A DNA stretch of 64,000 bases from JACRAR01 sp041674385 (GTDB lineage Bacteria; Pseudomonadota; Gammaproteobacteria; Burkholderiales; Rhodocyclaceae). The stretch covers positions 62,001 to 126,000 of the forward strand of contig JBAYVU010000002.1 in the NCBI GenBank assembly GCA_041674385.1, read 5' to 3'. This document shows, piece after piece, positions 25,083-34,480 of the stretch; the stretch's first letter is position 1, and the number at the start of each line of letters is the position of its first letter. Made by a program: the position numbers and the translations under genes. Below the pieces are notes generated by a model. It ran no database searches. It saw nothing but the letters and a program-made list of their open reading frames with translations, and was not told the DNA's origin.

Positions 25083-26084
25083 CTAGAAAAAGGCTTTGCC
25101 GATATTCCAGAACAAGGCACCAAGCAGGCCGGAAACGGGGATCGTCAGAACCCACGCCCAGACAATGCGCGAGGCAAGTCCCCAGCGCACCGCGGAGACC
25201 CGCCGCGACAAGCCGACGCCAACGATTGCGCCGGTGATCGTATGCGTCGTGGATACCGGAATCCCCATCCAGGTCGCAAGAAAAAGCGCAATTGCACCTG
25301 ACGTCTGAGCGCAGAAGCCGCCTGTCGGTCTGATCCTGGTGATGCCCAAACCCATGGTCCGCACGATGCGCCAGCCGCCAAACAGCGTGCCGAGGCCCAT
25401 CGCGACCTGGCAGGACAGCATGACCCAGAGAGGCACGCTGAACTCACCTTGCAGGTACCCGTTGGAGAACAGCAGAACCGTAATGATCCCCATGGTTTTC
25501 TGGGCATCATTGCCGCCATGCCCCAGACTGTAAAGCGAAGAAGAAAGGAATTGCAGCTTGTTGAAATTCCGCTCGACGGGTTGCGGGGATGCTGCTTTGA
25601 ATATCCAGAGGAGCGCTATCGAAAATGCGAGGGCGAGCAGGAGTCCAAAAAGCGGCGAGAGAATGATTGCGGCGGACGTCTTGACCAGTCCATGCGCAAC
25701 GATCGAACTCCAGCCGGCCTTGGCCAATGCGGCGCCGACCAAACCGCCCACCAGCGCATGCGAAGAAGAAGAGGGAATGCCGAACCACCAAGTGACGACG
25801 TTCCACGTAATGGCACCGCACAGCGCGCCAAAAATCACCGCATTGTCGATGATCGCCGGGGAGACGATCCCGGCACCGACTGTCTTGGCTACCTGCATGC
25901 CGAAAAAAAAGACTGCGATGAGGTTGAAGAAAGCGGCCCAGACAACGGCTGCCTGCGGTGTCAGCAGCCGGGTCGAGACCATCAGTGCGATGGAATTGGC
26001 GGCATCATGGAAGCCATTCATGAAATCGAACAACAACGCCACGACGACCAATATCGCCATGATCAGAAACACCTGGTCGGTCAT
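25083..26084 (-). CDS. Low-affinity inorganic phosphate transporter, Pit family
   Basis: 333 residues with about ten membrane helices. The two PiT signatures are present: 'FDFMNGFHDAANSIALMVST' in the first half and 'HGGNDAQKTMGIITVLLFSN' in the second, with 'PSSSSHALVGGLVGAALAKA' and 'GIPVSTTHTITGAIVGVGLS' as the paired serine-rich loops. It transports metal-phosphate with protons across the inner membrane. It overlaps the upstream DUF47 gene by four bases, the standard pit arrangement. Confidence 0.92.
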   Translation of the reverse strand: MTDQVFLIMAILVVVALLFDFMNGFHDAANSIALMVSTRLLTPQAAVVWAAFFNLIAVFFFGMQVAKTVGAGIVSPAIIDNAVIFGALCGAITWNVVTWWFGIPSSSSHALVGGLVGAALAKAGWSSIVAHGLVKTSAAIILSPLFGLLLALAFSIALLWIFKAASPQPVERNFNKLQFLSSSLYSLGHGGNDAQKTMGIITVLLFSNGYLQGEFSVPLWVMLSCQVAMGLGTLFGGWRIVRTMGLGITRIRPTGGFCAQTSGAIALFLATWMGIPVSTTHTITGAIVGVGLSRRVSAVRWGLASRIVWAWVLTIPVSGLLGALFWNIGKAFF

Positions 26085-26740
26085 ATGCGTTCCAGCACTA
26101 GGCCATGAATCACGTCGGCAGCGTCTTCGCAGCGATCGACCGCATCCTCGAAAAGCTCGTAGAGTTCCTTGGCGCGAATCAGTGTCCGGGCATCGGTGAC
26201 CTCCACGGAAAAGAGCCGTTCCATTCCTGCCCGCATGACGCGGTCTGCATCGCTTTCTATCTCGGTAATTTCGTGACAGGCCTTGAGGATGCGCTGGGCA
26301 TTGTTCATGTCCGACAAAAGCTGCACGGCTTCCTGAACTTTCTCCGTGGCACGCAGGGTGATTTGGCCCAGAGCGGCCATCTCCGACGTGAAACTGCCTG
26401 CGCCGTAAAGCCTTGCGCGCTGAGGAATATCTTCTATGTAGTCGATCATGTCGTCGAGCGCCATTGCCAAATCCTTGATCTCCCCGCGATCGAAGGGAGT
26501 GATAAAGGTCTTGTGCAAGGAGAGGAATATTTTTTTGGTGACTTCGTCCGCTTCGCCTTCGGTCTTCGTGATTTCAGTAAACAATCGATCGAAAGCCGCC
26601 GGATCCCGGACTGAACTCATTGTCGCCAGAATCTTTGCGCCGCGCACTGTGCATGCCGCCAATTCGTTGAAGAGGGCAAAGTAGTTGTCGCTCTTGGGCG
26701 ACATCGATGCGATCAGCCTGCTAAAAAATCCACCAGCCAT
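26081..26740 (-). CDS. DUF47 (PhoU-like) accessory protein of Pit
   Basis: 219 residues from the ATG at 26740, giving the family-typical 'MAGGFFSRLIASMSPKSDNY'; longer in-frame sequence upstream lacks a start signal. The all-helical PhoU-like fold shows in 'FFSRLIASMSPKS', 'FITPFDRGEIKDLAMALDDM', 'DYIEDIPQRARLYG' and 'ELYELFEDAVDRCEDAADVI'. Proteins of this family are encoded directly before Pit transporters and are thought to regulate them. It is translationally coupled to pit by an ATGA overlap. Confidence 0.9.
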   Translation of the reverse strand: MAGGFFSRLIASMSPKSDNYFALFNELAACTVRGAKILATMSSVRDPAAFDRLFTEITKTEGEADEVTKKIFLSLHKTFITPFDRGEIKDLAMALDDMIDYIEDIPQRARLYGAGSFTSEMAALGQITLRATEKVQEAVQLLSDMNNAQRILKACHEITEIESDADRVMRAGMERLFSVEVTDARTLIRAKELYELFEDAVDRCEDAADVIHGLVLERI

Positions 26741-26870
26741 ATCCGGTTCTCCACAATGAGTTGGCTCTTGGTCAGCCGCCCCGAATTCTACGCGTTCGCT
26801 TCCTTCCCGCCTATATCTTGCAATGCCGAGAGTTGTTCTTGGCACTGGTTATCCCGGCAGAAGGAAGTAG

Positions 26871-26879
26871 TGATATAAT
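26871..26879 (+). promoter_or_regulatory. Extended -10 promoter of the cobalamin-riboswitch operon
   Basis: TGATATAAT is a perfect extended -10 element (TGnTATAAT), 38 bp before the riboswitch P1 stem. No good -35 is visible, as is usual for extended -10 promoters. The stretch 26741-26870 otherwise contains nothing I recognise. Confidence 0.6.
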
Positions 26880-26916
26880 TATCGCTCGCAGCATGAATGA
26901 AGTCGTGCTGCGTGTA

Positions 26917-27120
26917 TGTCCGCGGTACCCGATTGGCCGATTCAAACGACCATAGGGTGAAACGGGAAACAGGTGCGCGTCATTGCAAATGTTTATCGAC
27001 GCAATTCCTGTGCTGCCCCCGCAACGGTAAGGAAGCGCGAGTCCATTGAAAAGCCACTGAGCGTGATGCTTGGGAAGGCAATGGGTTAAATCTTCCGAGC
27101 CCGGAGACCGGCCACGGACA
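26917..27120 (+). promoter_or_regulatory. Cobalamin (AdoCbl) riboswitch
   Basis: The conserved blocks occur in order: GGGTGAAACGGGAAACAGGTG (26955-26975, described rather than continuous consensus), TGCCCCCGCAACGGTAA (27014-27030), AGCCACTGAG (27052-27061), TGGGAAGGC (27071-27079) and CCGAGCCCGGAGACCGGCC (27095-27113). P1 closes between 26917-26925 and 27112-27120 (one mismatch). Downstream, TCTCCCT (27177-27183) can pair with the btuB ribosome-binding site AGGGAGA (27232-27238), so control of translation is likely. Confidence 0.93.
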
Positions 27121-27243
27121 TCGAACGAGCGGAAGCTTCGCGGGGAAGCGATAACCGGCGTGCCATTGCGCCCTATTCTCCCTGCATGCTTCCATGTGCA
27201 ACTCACCGGTCCGCGGGGACGCAGGCCGGATAGGGAGATCATC

Positions 27244-29067
27244 ATGTCCAAGTCCATCCGCATCACGGCGCTATTGCTTGCAAGCAGCGCCATTTCCTGC
27301 TTTGCCGCCAACGACAATGTCATCGTCGTCACCGCCACCCGCCAGCCGACCCGCGCCAGTGAATTGATTTCCGATGTCAGCATTATCGGACGCGAGGAAA
27401 TCGAGCAGGCCGGCCAGACCAGTCTGGGCGAACTGTTGTCGCATCAGCCGGGCATCCAGTCGGTCAGCAACGGCGGTCCCGGCAAGACTACCAGCCTCTT
27501 CATCCGCGGCGCCAACCCGGAGCAGAGCGTGGTGCTGATCGATGGCATACGCATCGGTTCGGCCACTTTCGGCACTGCCGCACTGGAACAGATTCCCCTG
27601 TCCCAGATCGAGCGCATCGAAATCCTGCGCGGCCCCGGTTCGGCGCTGTATGGCGCCGATGCCATCGGCGGAGTGATCCAGATATTCACCAAGCGCGGAC
27701 GCGCACAGACCGAGACCGAAGTTTTCGCCGGTGCCGGCAGCTACAACACGAGGGAACTGTCTGCCGGCATATCCGGCGGCAACGATGCCTGGTCCTACAG
27801 CCTGCGCGGCGCCGACTTCAAGAGCGACGGCATCAAGGCGATCGCCGACAAGACCAAGCAGCCTTACAATTTCGATCCGAACCGAAGCACCGACCCCTTC
27901 CGCAATGCCAGCCTGTCGGCGAGCATGGCCTACCGTCCAGCGAGCGGCCAGGAAATCGGCGCCTCCCTGTTCCAGACCGAGGGACGCAACTGGTATGAGA
28001 TGGGTCCGAATTTCGACAGCCATGCCGATGTGAAGCAGTCTGCCTTCACCCTGTACAGCCGCAACCGCCTCTCCGAAATATGGAACAGCACGTTCAGGAT
28101 AGGCCAGTCCGGCGACGAGTCGACCGACTTCAATCCCTATAGCGCCCCGACAGGAGACAGATTCAAGACCACCCAGCAGCAGTTTGCCTGGCAGAATGAC
28201 ATTCGTATTGCGCCGGGCAGCCTGCTGGTTGCCATCGAGTCGCTCAACCAGAAAGCCGGCAGTGCGACGAATTTCGATAGAAGCCGCGAACTCAACTCGC
28301 TGCTGCTCGGCTGGAGCAGCCGCTATGGCAACCACCTCGTGCAGGCGAACCTGCGCCGCGACAAAAATTCGCAGTTCGGCGGCAAAACCACCGCCTATGC
28401 CGGCTACGGCTACCAGTTGAACGCGAACCTGCGCGCCCAAGCCTCGGTCGGCAGCGCCTTCCGCGCACCCACTTTCAACGAGCTGTACTATCCCGGCTTC
28501 GGCAATTCCAGCCTGAAGCCGGAAAACGCCCACAACAAGGAAGCCGGTCTGGTCTGGGAGAAAGAAACGCAGCGTGCCAGCATCACGATTTTCGACAACC
28601 GAGTGAACGACCTGATCGTCACCATCTGCGACATTTCCTGGAACTGCCAGCCAGTCAATGTCGGCCGCACCAAGCTGCGCGGCACGAGCATCAGCTATAC
28701 CAACCAGGTTTATGGATTCGATCTGGTCGGCAATCTCGACTTCCTCGATGCCCGCGATGCGGATTCCGGCAAGCTCCTGCCGCGCCGCGCCAAGCACCAG
28801 GCGCTGCTGTCACTTGGCCGCACGCTGGGCAATTGGCATGTCGGCACCGAATGGCAGGGGGTCGGCGATCGTTACGACAGCACCACCGAGACAAGGCATA
28901 TGGCAGGATATGGCCTTGTCAACGCGTTTGCACGGTATCGAATGAACAAGGAGCTAGCCTTGGAACTCCGCGTCAACAACCTTGGCGACAAGAAATACGA
29001 ACCTACCTGGGGTTTCGGATCGCTCGGCGCAAACGTGTTTGCCGGCCTGAGATATTCGCCCAAGTAA
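27244..29067 (+). CDS. btuB: TonB-dependent vitamin B12 receptor
   Basis: 607 residues from the ATG at 27244 behind AGGGAG. The signal peptide ends near CFAAN (about 22), and the TonB box is 'NVIVVTATR'. The plug domain has 'GELLSHQPGIQSVSNGGPGK', 'LFIRGANPEQSVVLIDGIRI' and 'RIEILRGPGSALYGADAIGG'. The barrel ends 'GANVFAGLRYSPK' with a terminal aromatic-containing strand. Length is close to E. coli BtuB. It imports cobalamin across the outer membrane using TonB energy. The riboswitch upstream and btuC/btuD downstream settle the substrate as a corrinoid. Confidence 0.93.
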   Translation: MSKSIRITALLLASSAISCFAANDNVIVVTATRQPTRASELISDVSIIGREEIEQAGQTSLGELLSHQPGIQSVSNGGPGKTTSLFIRGANPEQSVVLIDGIRIGSATFGTAALEQIPLSQIERIEILRGPGSALYGADAIGGVIQIFTKRGRAQTETEVFAGAGSYNTRELSAGISGGNDAWSYSLRGADFKSDGIKAIADKTKQPYNFDPNRSTDPFRNASLSASMAYRPASGQEIGASLFQTEGRNWYEMGPNFDSHADVKQSAFTLYSRNRLSEIWNSTFRIGQSGDESTDFNPYSAPTGDRFKTTQQQFAWQNDIRIAPGSLLVAIESLNQKAGSATNFDRSRELNSLLLGWSSRYGNHLVQANLRRDKNSQFGGKTTAYAGYGYQLNANLRAQASVGSAFRAPTFNELYYPGFGNSSLKPENAHNKEAGLVWEKETQRASITIFDNRVNDLIVTICDISWNCQPVNVGRTKLRGTSISYTNQVYGFDLVGNLDFLDARDADSGKLLPRRAKHQALLSLGRTLGNWHVGTEWQGVGDRYDSTTETRHMAGYGLVNAFARYRMNKELALELRVNNLGDKKYEPTWGFGSLGANVFAGLRYSPK

Positions 29068-29097
29068 CACTAACCAGTAACCGCTAACACGCCGTCC

Positions 29098-30090
29098 ATG
29101 TCCAACCGCCGCCGCGCCCTGCTGATCCTGCTGCTGCTGGCATTGCTGGCGCTGGCGGGGGTGGCTGTCTCGCTCTGCGCCGGCAGCCTGCCGCTGAGTC
29201 CGCTCGATGCCCTGCGCGCCTTGATGGGCGAGAACCAGGATATGGCCGGAGAAGTGGTGCGCAACCTGCGCCTGCCCCGCGCGCTGGCAGGCCTGGCCTG
29301 CGGCGGCCTGCTGGCGCTGGCCGGAACGCTGATGCAAGTGCTGTTGAAGAACCCGCTGGCGGATCCCTATGTACTGGGCATTTCCGGCGGGGCCTCGGTG
29401 GGCGCCCTGGCGGCGATGCTGTTCGGCCTGCCGCTGGTGTTTCTGCACGTCGGTTCCTTTGCCGGAGCGCTGGCAGCGATACTGCTGGTGTTCGGACTGG
29501 CGCATGGCGAGGGCAGCTGGACGCAGACACGCCTCCTGCTCACCGGGGTCATCGTCGCCGCCGGCTGCGGTGCGCTGGTGGCACTGATGCTCTCGGTAGC
29601 GCCGGAGCAACAATTGCGCGGCATGCTGTTCTGGCTGATGGGCGACCTGTCGCAAGCTGATTCGCCTTGGTCGGCCTTGTTGGTCCTGGCGCTCGGCCTG
29701 GCCAGCATCCTGCCGTTCTCCCGCGATCTTGGCCTGCTGGCGCGCGGCGAACTCTCGGCCCAGGTATTGGGTGTTCCGGTGGCGCGGCTGCGGCTGCTGA
29801 TCTACGCGCTGGCCTCGTTGTTCACGGCGGTGGCGGTGAACCTTGCCGGCAGCATCGGCTTCGTCGGACTGATCGTGCCGCACCTGGTGCGGCTTGCCGC
29901 GGGCAACGACCTGCGCCTCCTTTTGCCGGCCTCGGCTTTGGCAGGCGGCGCCTTGCTGGTGGTGGCGGACACGCTGGCGCGTACGCTGCTCGCGCCGCAA
30001 CAGTTGCCGGTCGGCGTACTGACCGCGCTGCTCGGCGTGCCGGCGTTTCTCATCCTGCTGTCACGCCAGCCGCGCACGTCAACGACATGA
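29098..30090 (+). CDS. btuC: Cobalamin ABC transporter permease
   Basis: 330 residues of the FecCD/BtuC family with about ten membrane helices. 'DMAGEVVRNLRLPRALAGLA', 'GTLMQVLLKNPLADPYVLGI' and 'SGGASVGALAAMLFGLPLVF' are the family blocks, and 'GSIGFVGLIVPHLVRLAAGN' is the ATPase-coupling loop. It starts 30 bp after btuB and overlaps btuD (ATGA). Together with BtuD and the periplasmic BtuF encoded at 45361-46266 it would form the inner-membrane B12 importer. Confidence 0.92.
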   Translation: MSNRRRALLILLLLALLALAGVAVSLCAGSLPLSPLDALRALMGENQDMAGEVVRNLRLPRALAGLACGGLLALAGTLMQVLLKNPLADPYVLGISGGASVGALAAMLFGLPLVFLHVGSFAGALAAILLVFGLAHGEGSWTQTRLLLTGVIVAAGCGALVALMLSVAPEQQLRGMLFWLMGDLSQADSPWSALLVLALGLASILPFSRDLGLLARGELSAQVLGVPVARLRLLIYALASLFTAVAVNLAGSIGFVGLIVPHLVRLAAGNDLRLLLPASALAGGALLVVADTLARTLLAPQQLPVGVLTALLGVPAFLILLSRQPRTSTT

Positions 30091-30878
30091 CAAAGACATT
30101 GCAGGACACGCCGCTGCTGGCTGCCCGAAACCTTGCCGTCACGGTCGCCGACAGGACGCTGGTGCAAGGGCTGGACCTCGCCCTGCGCAGCGGCGAGACG
30201 CTGGCCATACTCGGCCGTAACGGCACCGGCAAGACCACCTTGTTGCATACCCTCGCCGGCCTGCGGCCGCCTGCGGCCGGCAAGATCGAACTGTGCGGCC
30301 GCTCCTACGCCGAGCAGGGGCCGCATGAAGCGGCTCTGCTGCGCGGCTTGTTGGCGCAGACGCAAAGCGACGCCTTTCCCGCCAGCGTGCTGGAAACGGC
30401 GCTGATCGGCCGCCATCCGCACCTCGGTCGCTGGGCCTGGGAAAGTAGTCATGACAAGAACATCGCCATCGCCGCGTTGGCGGCGGTCGGTCTGGCCGGA
30501 CTGGAAGAACGCGAGGTGCATACCCTGTCCGGCGGCGAACGGCAGCGCCTGGCCATCGCCACCCTACTGACGCAGCAGCCACGGCTGTACTTGCTCGATG
30601 AGCCGCTCTCCTATCTCGACCTAAACCATCAACTCGCCATGCTCGAACTCGCCACCCGCTACGCGGGCAAAGAGTGCGGAGCCGGATTCATCATCATCCT
30701 GCACGATGTCAATCTCGCCATGCGCTATTGTCAGCGCGTCCTGTTGCTGTTCGGCGACGGACGCTGGCGCGAAGGCCCGAGCGAGGAAGTGCTCAACGCC
30801 GAGACCCTCGGCGAACTCTACGGCCACCCCCTGCGCGAACTGCACGACGGCAAGCGGCGCCACTTCGTTCCTGCCTAA
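30087..30878 (+). CDS. btuD: Cobalamin ABC transporter ATPase
   Basis: 263 residues starting at the ATG that overlaps the btuC stop. Walker A is 'ILGRNGTGKTTLL', the signature is 'LSGGERQRLAIA', Walker B is 'LYLLDEPLSYLDL', and the switch His is in 'FIIILHDVNLAMRY'. It closes the riboswitch-controlled btuBCD operon. The 179 bp after it (30879-31057) include a -10-like TACAAT at 31020-31025 that may serve the DUF748 gene. Confidence 0.92.
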   Translation: MTKTLQDTPLLAARNLAVTVADRTLVQGLDLALRSGETLAILGRNGTGKTTLLHTLAGLRPPAAGKIELCGRSYAEQGPHEAALLRGLLAQTQSDAFPASVLETALIGRHPHLGRWAWESSHDKNIAIAALAAVGLAGLEEREVHTLSGGERQRLAIATLLTQQPRLYLLDEPLSYLDLNHQLAMLELATRYAGKECGAGFIIILHDVNLAMRYCQRVLLLFGDGRWREGPSEEVLNAETLGELYGHPLRELHDGKRRHFVPA

Positions 30879-31057
30879 GCGGAAAAGTTCGTAAGACACC
30901 CGCAATTCAATCCGCAAGGATTGCTCCCGCTTCTCGCCCTTGGCATCCGGGGCATGGAAGAATCCCGCAAAGAGTTTTTCGCAATTCATGAGCGGCCGAT
31001 TTATACTGGGTCGAGCGCGCTACAATTCTTGGCAACGTCATTAGAGCCTATTTCAGA

Positions 31058-34000
31058 ATGTCCGTCCGCCTGCCCTCCATCAAAGCCCTGGCGATTACGC
31101 TCATCGGCATCTTCGCCGCCTATGTGCTGTTCGGTTGGCTGGCCCTGCCGCACATTCTCCAATCCCAGGCGGAGAAATACATCGCCGAAAAAAGCGGCCA
31201 CCGCCTGACTTTCGACCTGCCCGAGTTCAATCCTTTCGACCTCAGCCTGCGCCTCGCCAACCTGAGCCTGGCCGAACCCGACGGCAAGCCGCTGTTCGGT
31301 TTCCGGGAGCTCAGGATCGACCTGTCGGCCGCAAGCATTTCCCGCCGCGCCTTGGTCTTCGCCAACATCCGCCTGGAGGTGCCGCAAGCCACGGTCGAAC
31401 TGCGGCGCGACGGTCAACTCAACTGGTCGCCGCTGATCGAGGCGCTGAAAAGCAAGGAGGAAAAACCCGACACCCCCTTGCCCAGATTCGACATCGAGAA
31501 CTTCGTCCTGACCGGCGGTCGCATCGACTTCGCCGACAAGCGCGTCGCCTTCACCACCCGCATCGAACCGCTGGACCTGGAACTGAACGACATATCCTCC
31601 CTGCCCGACGACAAGGGCCGCTACAAGGTCTCGGCCCGCACAGCCTTCGGCGCTCGCGTGCTGTGGCAAGGTGAAGCCACGCTCAACCCGCTGGCCGTGG
31701 CGGGCAGCCTCGGCATCGAAGAGATGGACTTGGTGCGACTGGCGCCTTATCTCAAAGATGCGCTGCCAGTGAGCCTCCCCGCGGGATTGGCGGCATTGTC
31801 GACCGACTACCGGGTGGCCTACGCCGCAGGCCGTCTCGACCTGACCCTGGATAAACTGTCGGCCAAGTTGACCGGCGTGCGGCTTAAGGCCGGCAAGGCC
31901 AGTGCCCCGGATATCGCCATCGACGTCATCGAAGCCAAGAACGGCCGTTTTGATCTCGCAAAGAACAGCCTCGCCCTGGGTGCCTTGTCTCTCGCCGGTA
32001 GCCAAGTGAGCCTGCCGCGGACTGCCGGCGGTCCGCTGAAACTGCTGCAACTGGGCAGTCTTGCACTTGAAGATACCCAGGTGGATATGGCCGGGCACAG
32101 CCTCGCCATCGGCCGCATTGCCCTCAAAGACGGCAATCTGAAAGCCGCTCGGGATACGCTGGGACGCATCGATGTCCTTGCCGCCTGGCAAGCGATGCCC
32201 CGCTCGGCTGCCGGCGCCAAGCCGACGAAGAAGAATACCGAGGCACCCTGGCGCTACCGGGTGGACAAATTGGAACTGGCGGGGTTTTCCGCCGGCTTCC
32301 GGGACGAAACCGTGGCGCCGCCCGCCGACCTGGCCTTGCAAGACATTGTCATCGCCGTGGACGGCATCAGCGACAACTTCGCCGCACCCCTGCCGGTGCA
32401 TGCCGCCTTCCGCGCCCGGGACGGCGGCAGCTTCGAGGCTGACGGTCAAGTCGTTCCCGCCGAACCCTCGGCGGACTTCAAGTTCAAGCTTACCGATCTG
32501 GCCTTGAAGCCCGCACAACCGTATTTGAGTGCGGCGGCCAGGCTGACGCTGAGCAGCGGACGCTTCGCTGCTGCCGGACGCGCCACCTACGGCAAGCGCG
32601 GCGCCGGTTTCAAAGGCGGGTTTTCGTTGCGCGACCTGCGTCTCACCGAAACCGACACGCGCGAGACATTCCTCGTCTGGAAGTCGCTGGGCAGCAGCGA
32701 TCTTGAACTCACTTCGGCACGGCTGGACATTTCGGAACTGGTTCTCGATGGTCTCGACACCAAGCTGATCATCAACAAGGACAAGTCGGTCAATATCGGC
32801 AACATTCTCCACAAACAGGAACCGGCTGCCGGCACGCCAGTCGCAAAACCGCCGGCGGGTCCGGTCAAGAGCCCGCCGCCCTTCCTGGTAAACATCGACC
32901 GCCTACGCATCGGCAAGAGCGAAATGGACTTCGCCGATCTCTCGCTGGCGCTGCCCTTCGGCACCCGCATTCACCATCTGCGCGGCGCCATCATCGGTCT
33001 TTCTTCCCGCCCTGGCGCGCCAGGCCAGATCGAGCTCGAAGGGCAGGTTGACGACTACGGCCTGGCCCGCGCCGCAGGCCAGATAGACCTTTTCAACCCA
33101 ACCGAGTTCACCGATCTCAAGGTGGTCTTCCGCAACGTCGAGATGACGCGCCTGACACCCTACGCGGCCACCTTTGCCGGCCGCAAGATCGACTCGGGGA
33201 AGCTCTCCCTGGATCTGGAATACAAAATCAAGAAACGCCAGTTGACGGGCGAGAACCAGATCGTCATGGATCAATTGACCTTGGGCGAACGAGTCGAGAG
33301 TCCCGAAGCCAAGAATCTCCCCCTGGACCTGGCCATCGCCATCCTGCGGGACTCGGACGGCCGCATCGACCTGGGGCTGCCGGTATCCGGCAGCCTGGAC
33401 GATCCCCAGTTCAGCTATGGCGGAATCATCTGGAAGGCCATCGTCAACGTCATCGGCAAAATCGCCACCGCGCCCTTCCGTGCGCTCGGTGCCTTATTCG
33501 GCGGCGGCGAAAAATTCGAGGACATCCTCTTCGAGTCCGGTTCTGCCCAGTTCACGCCACCCGAGCGCGAGAAGCTGGTCCGACTCGCCGGCGCCCTCAA
33601 CAAACGCCCCAGCTTGTCCCTGACGCTGCATGGCGTTTACGCCGACGCCGACCGAGTCTCCCTGCAGGAAAAGCAACTGCGCCGCACCGTGGCCGAACGG
33701 GCAGGTCAACGCCTGGAGGGCCAGGATCTCGCAGGTTCCGGCCCCCTGTCCACGCGCTCGCCGAAAGTCCAGGCGGCCTTGGAAAGCCTGTTCTCCGATC
33801 GCATCGGCAGCGGCGAACTGACAGCCCTCAAGGAGGGTTTTCGCAAAGCCAATCCCGGCCAACTGGAGGAAGGGGTTGCCGGCAAGATGATGTCGCGCCT
33901 GTCCGGCCTGTTGAGCGAAAAAAGAACCCTGGGCGAGCAGGAGGTGGCGCAGATGAAAGGTGCCGATTTCCACACCGTCCTGTTCAATCGCTTGAGGGAT

Positions 34001-34183
34001 AAGGAAACGGTCACCGATGCCCAACTGCTGGCGCTGGCCAAGGCCCGCGGCGAGTATGCGGCGACAGCCCTGAAAGCGGCCGGCGCGCCGCCGGAACGGC
34101 TGACGCTCGCGGCGCCCGAGAAAGTGGCCGGCAAAGGACGGGAGGTGCCGGTGAAGCTGGTTCTGGGCGCGATGAACAAATGA
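31058..34183 (+). CDS. Large AsmA-like DUF748 envelope protein
   Basis: 1041 residues. One N-terminal membrane anchor (about 8-30, 'ALAITLIGIFAAYVLFGWLA') is followed by a long periplasmic part rich in beta-strand patterns ('LRLANLSLAEPDGKPLF', 'LVFANIRLEVPQATVELRRD', 'FVLTGGRIDFADKR'), repeated as in AsmA/TamB/DUF748 proteins. Near 775-800 'IAILRDSDGRIDLGLPVSGS' is the DUF748 hallmark. The C-terminal 230 residues ('LFESGSAQFTPPEREKLVRL') look like a separate, mostly helical domain. Such proteins are thought to bridge the periplasm and move lipids. It stands alone before ssrA. Confidence 0.85.
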   Translation: MSVRLPSIKALAITLIGIFAAYVLFGWLALPHILQSQAEKYIAEKSGHRLTFDLPEFNPFDLSLRLANLSLAEPDGKPLFGFRELRIDLSAASISRRALVFANIRLEVPQATVELRRDGQLNWSPLIEALKSKEEKPDTPLPRFDIENFVLTGGRIDFADKRVAFTTRIEPLDLELNDISSLPDDKGRYKVSARTAFGARVLWQGEATLNPLAVAGSLGIEEMDLVRLAPYLKDALPVSLPAGLAALSTDYRVAYAAGRLDLTLDKLSAKLTGVRLKAGKASAPDIAIDVIEAKNGRFDLAKNSLALGALSLAGSQVSLPRTAGGPLKLLQLGSLALEDTQVDMAGHSLAIGRIALKDGNLKAARDTLGRIDVLAAWQAMPRSAAGAKPTKKNTEAPWRYRVDKLELAGFSAGFRDETVAPPADLALQDIVIAVDGISDNFAAPLPVHAAFRARDGGSFEADGQVVPAEPSADFKFKLTDLALKPAQPYLSAAARLTLSSGRFAAAGRATYGKRGAGFKGGFSLRDLRLTETDTRETFLVWKSLGSSDLELTSARLDISELVLDGLDTKLIINKDKSVNIGNILHKQEPAAGTPVAKPPAGPVKSPPPFLVNIDRLRIGKSEMDFADLSLALPFGTRIHHLRGAIIGLSSRPGAPGQIELEGQVDDYGLARAAGQIDLFNPTEFTDLKVVFRNVEMTRLTPYAATFAGRKIDSGKLSLDLEYKIKKRQLTGENQIVMDQLTLGERVESPEAKNLPLDLAIAILRDSDGRIDLGLPVSGSLDDPQFSYGGIIWKAIVNVIGKIATAPFRALGALFGGGEKFEDILFESGSAQFTPPEREKLVRLAGALNKRPSLSLTLHGVYADADRVSLQEKQLRRTVAERAGQRLEGQDLAGSGPLSTRSPKVQAALESLFSDRIGSGELTALKEGFRKANPGQLEEGVAGKMMSRLSGLLSEKRTLGEQEVAQMKGADFHTVLFNRLRDKETVTDAQLLALAKARGEYAATALKAAGAPPERLTLAAPEKVAGKGREVPVKLVLGAMNK

Positions 34184-34193
34184 TCGAAAATCC

Positions 34194-34222
34194 TTGAAGC
34201 TTTGAACCTGCGCCCCCATAAT
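34194..34222 (+). promoter_or_regulatory. Sigma70-type promoter of ssrA
   Basis: TTGAAG (34194-34199) and CATAAT (34217-34222) are separated by 17 bp, immediately before the tmRNA acceptor segment. Transcription would start near 34229. Confidence 0.65.
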
Positions 34223-34228
34223 GTCCTC

Positions 34229-34480
34229 ACGGTTGTAATTCCGGCGAACTAGAGACGTTCTGGACAGGGGTTCGATTCCCCTCACCTCCACCACTGGGGG
34301 GGTGTACTGGCTTCGACAGGGCGGGCGAAGGCAAGCAGGCAACCCGAGAGGCGACGGACGTAATCCGCGCAAATCCATAAACGCCAACGATGAGCGTTTC
34401 GCACTGGCCGCTTAAGGTCAGAGCCGGGGCTGCTGGAGCCTTGTAACCAAAGAAAGCCGGTGGGGACCTTCGGGTCCCCA
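34229..34480 (+). ncRNA. ssrA: tmRNA from a circularly permuted (two-piece) gene
   Basis: The acceptor segment comes first. T-stem and loop AGGGG-TTCGATT-CCCCT (34266-34282) lead into CACCTCC-A-CCA (34283-34293), the 3' end. Four bases later the coding segment begins GGGGGTG (34298-34304), which pairs fully with CACCTCC, followed by TACTGGCTTCGAC, the standard tmRNA 5' sequence. The tag is encoded at 34383-34415: GCC AAC GAT GAG CGT TTC and GCA CTG GCC GCT TAA, that is ANDERFALAA. A conventional gene would need its 3' half about 360 bases after the 5' end, but that position lies inside tex. Processing would remove the CTGG spacer to give two RNAs. tmRNA rescues stalled ribosomes with SmpB. 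Confidence 0.92.

Noticed and set aside
31001..32812. Complement-strand frame of 603 codons opposite the DUF748 gene
   Set aside because: No signal peptide or family motif; the forward strand has a membrane anchor and DUF748 blocks.
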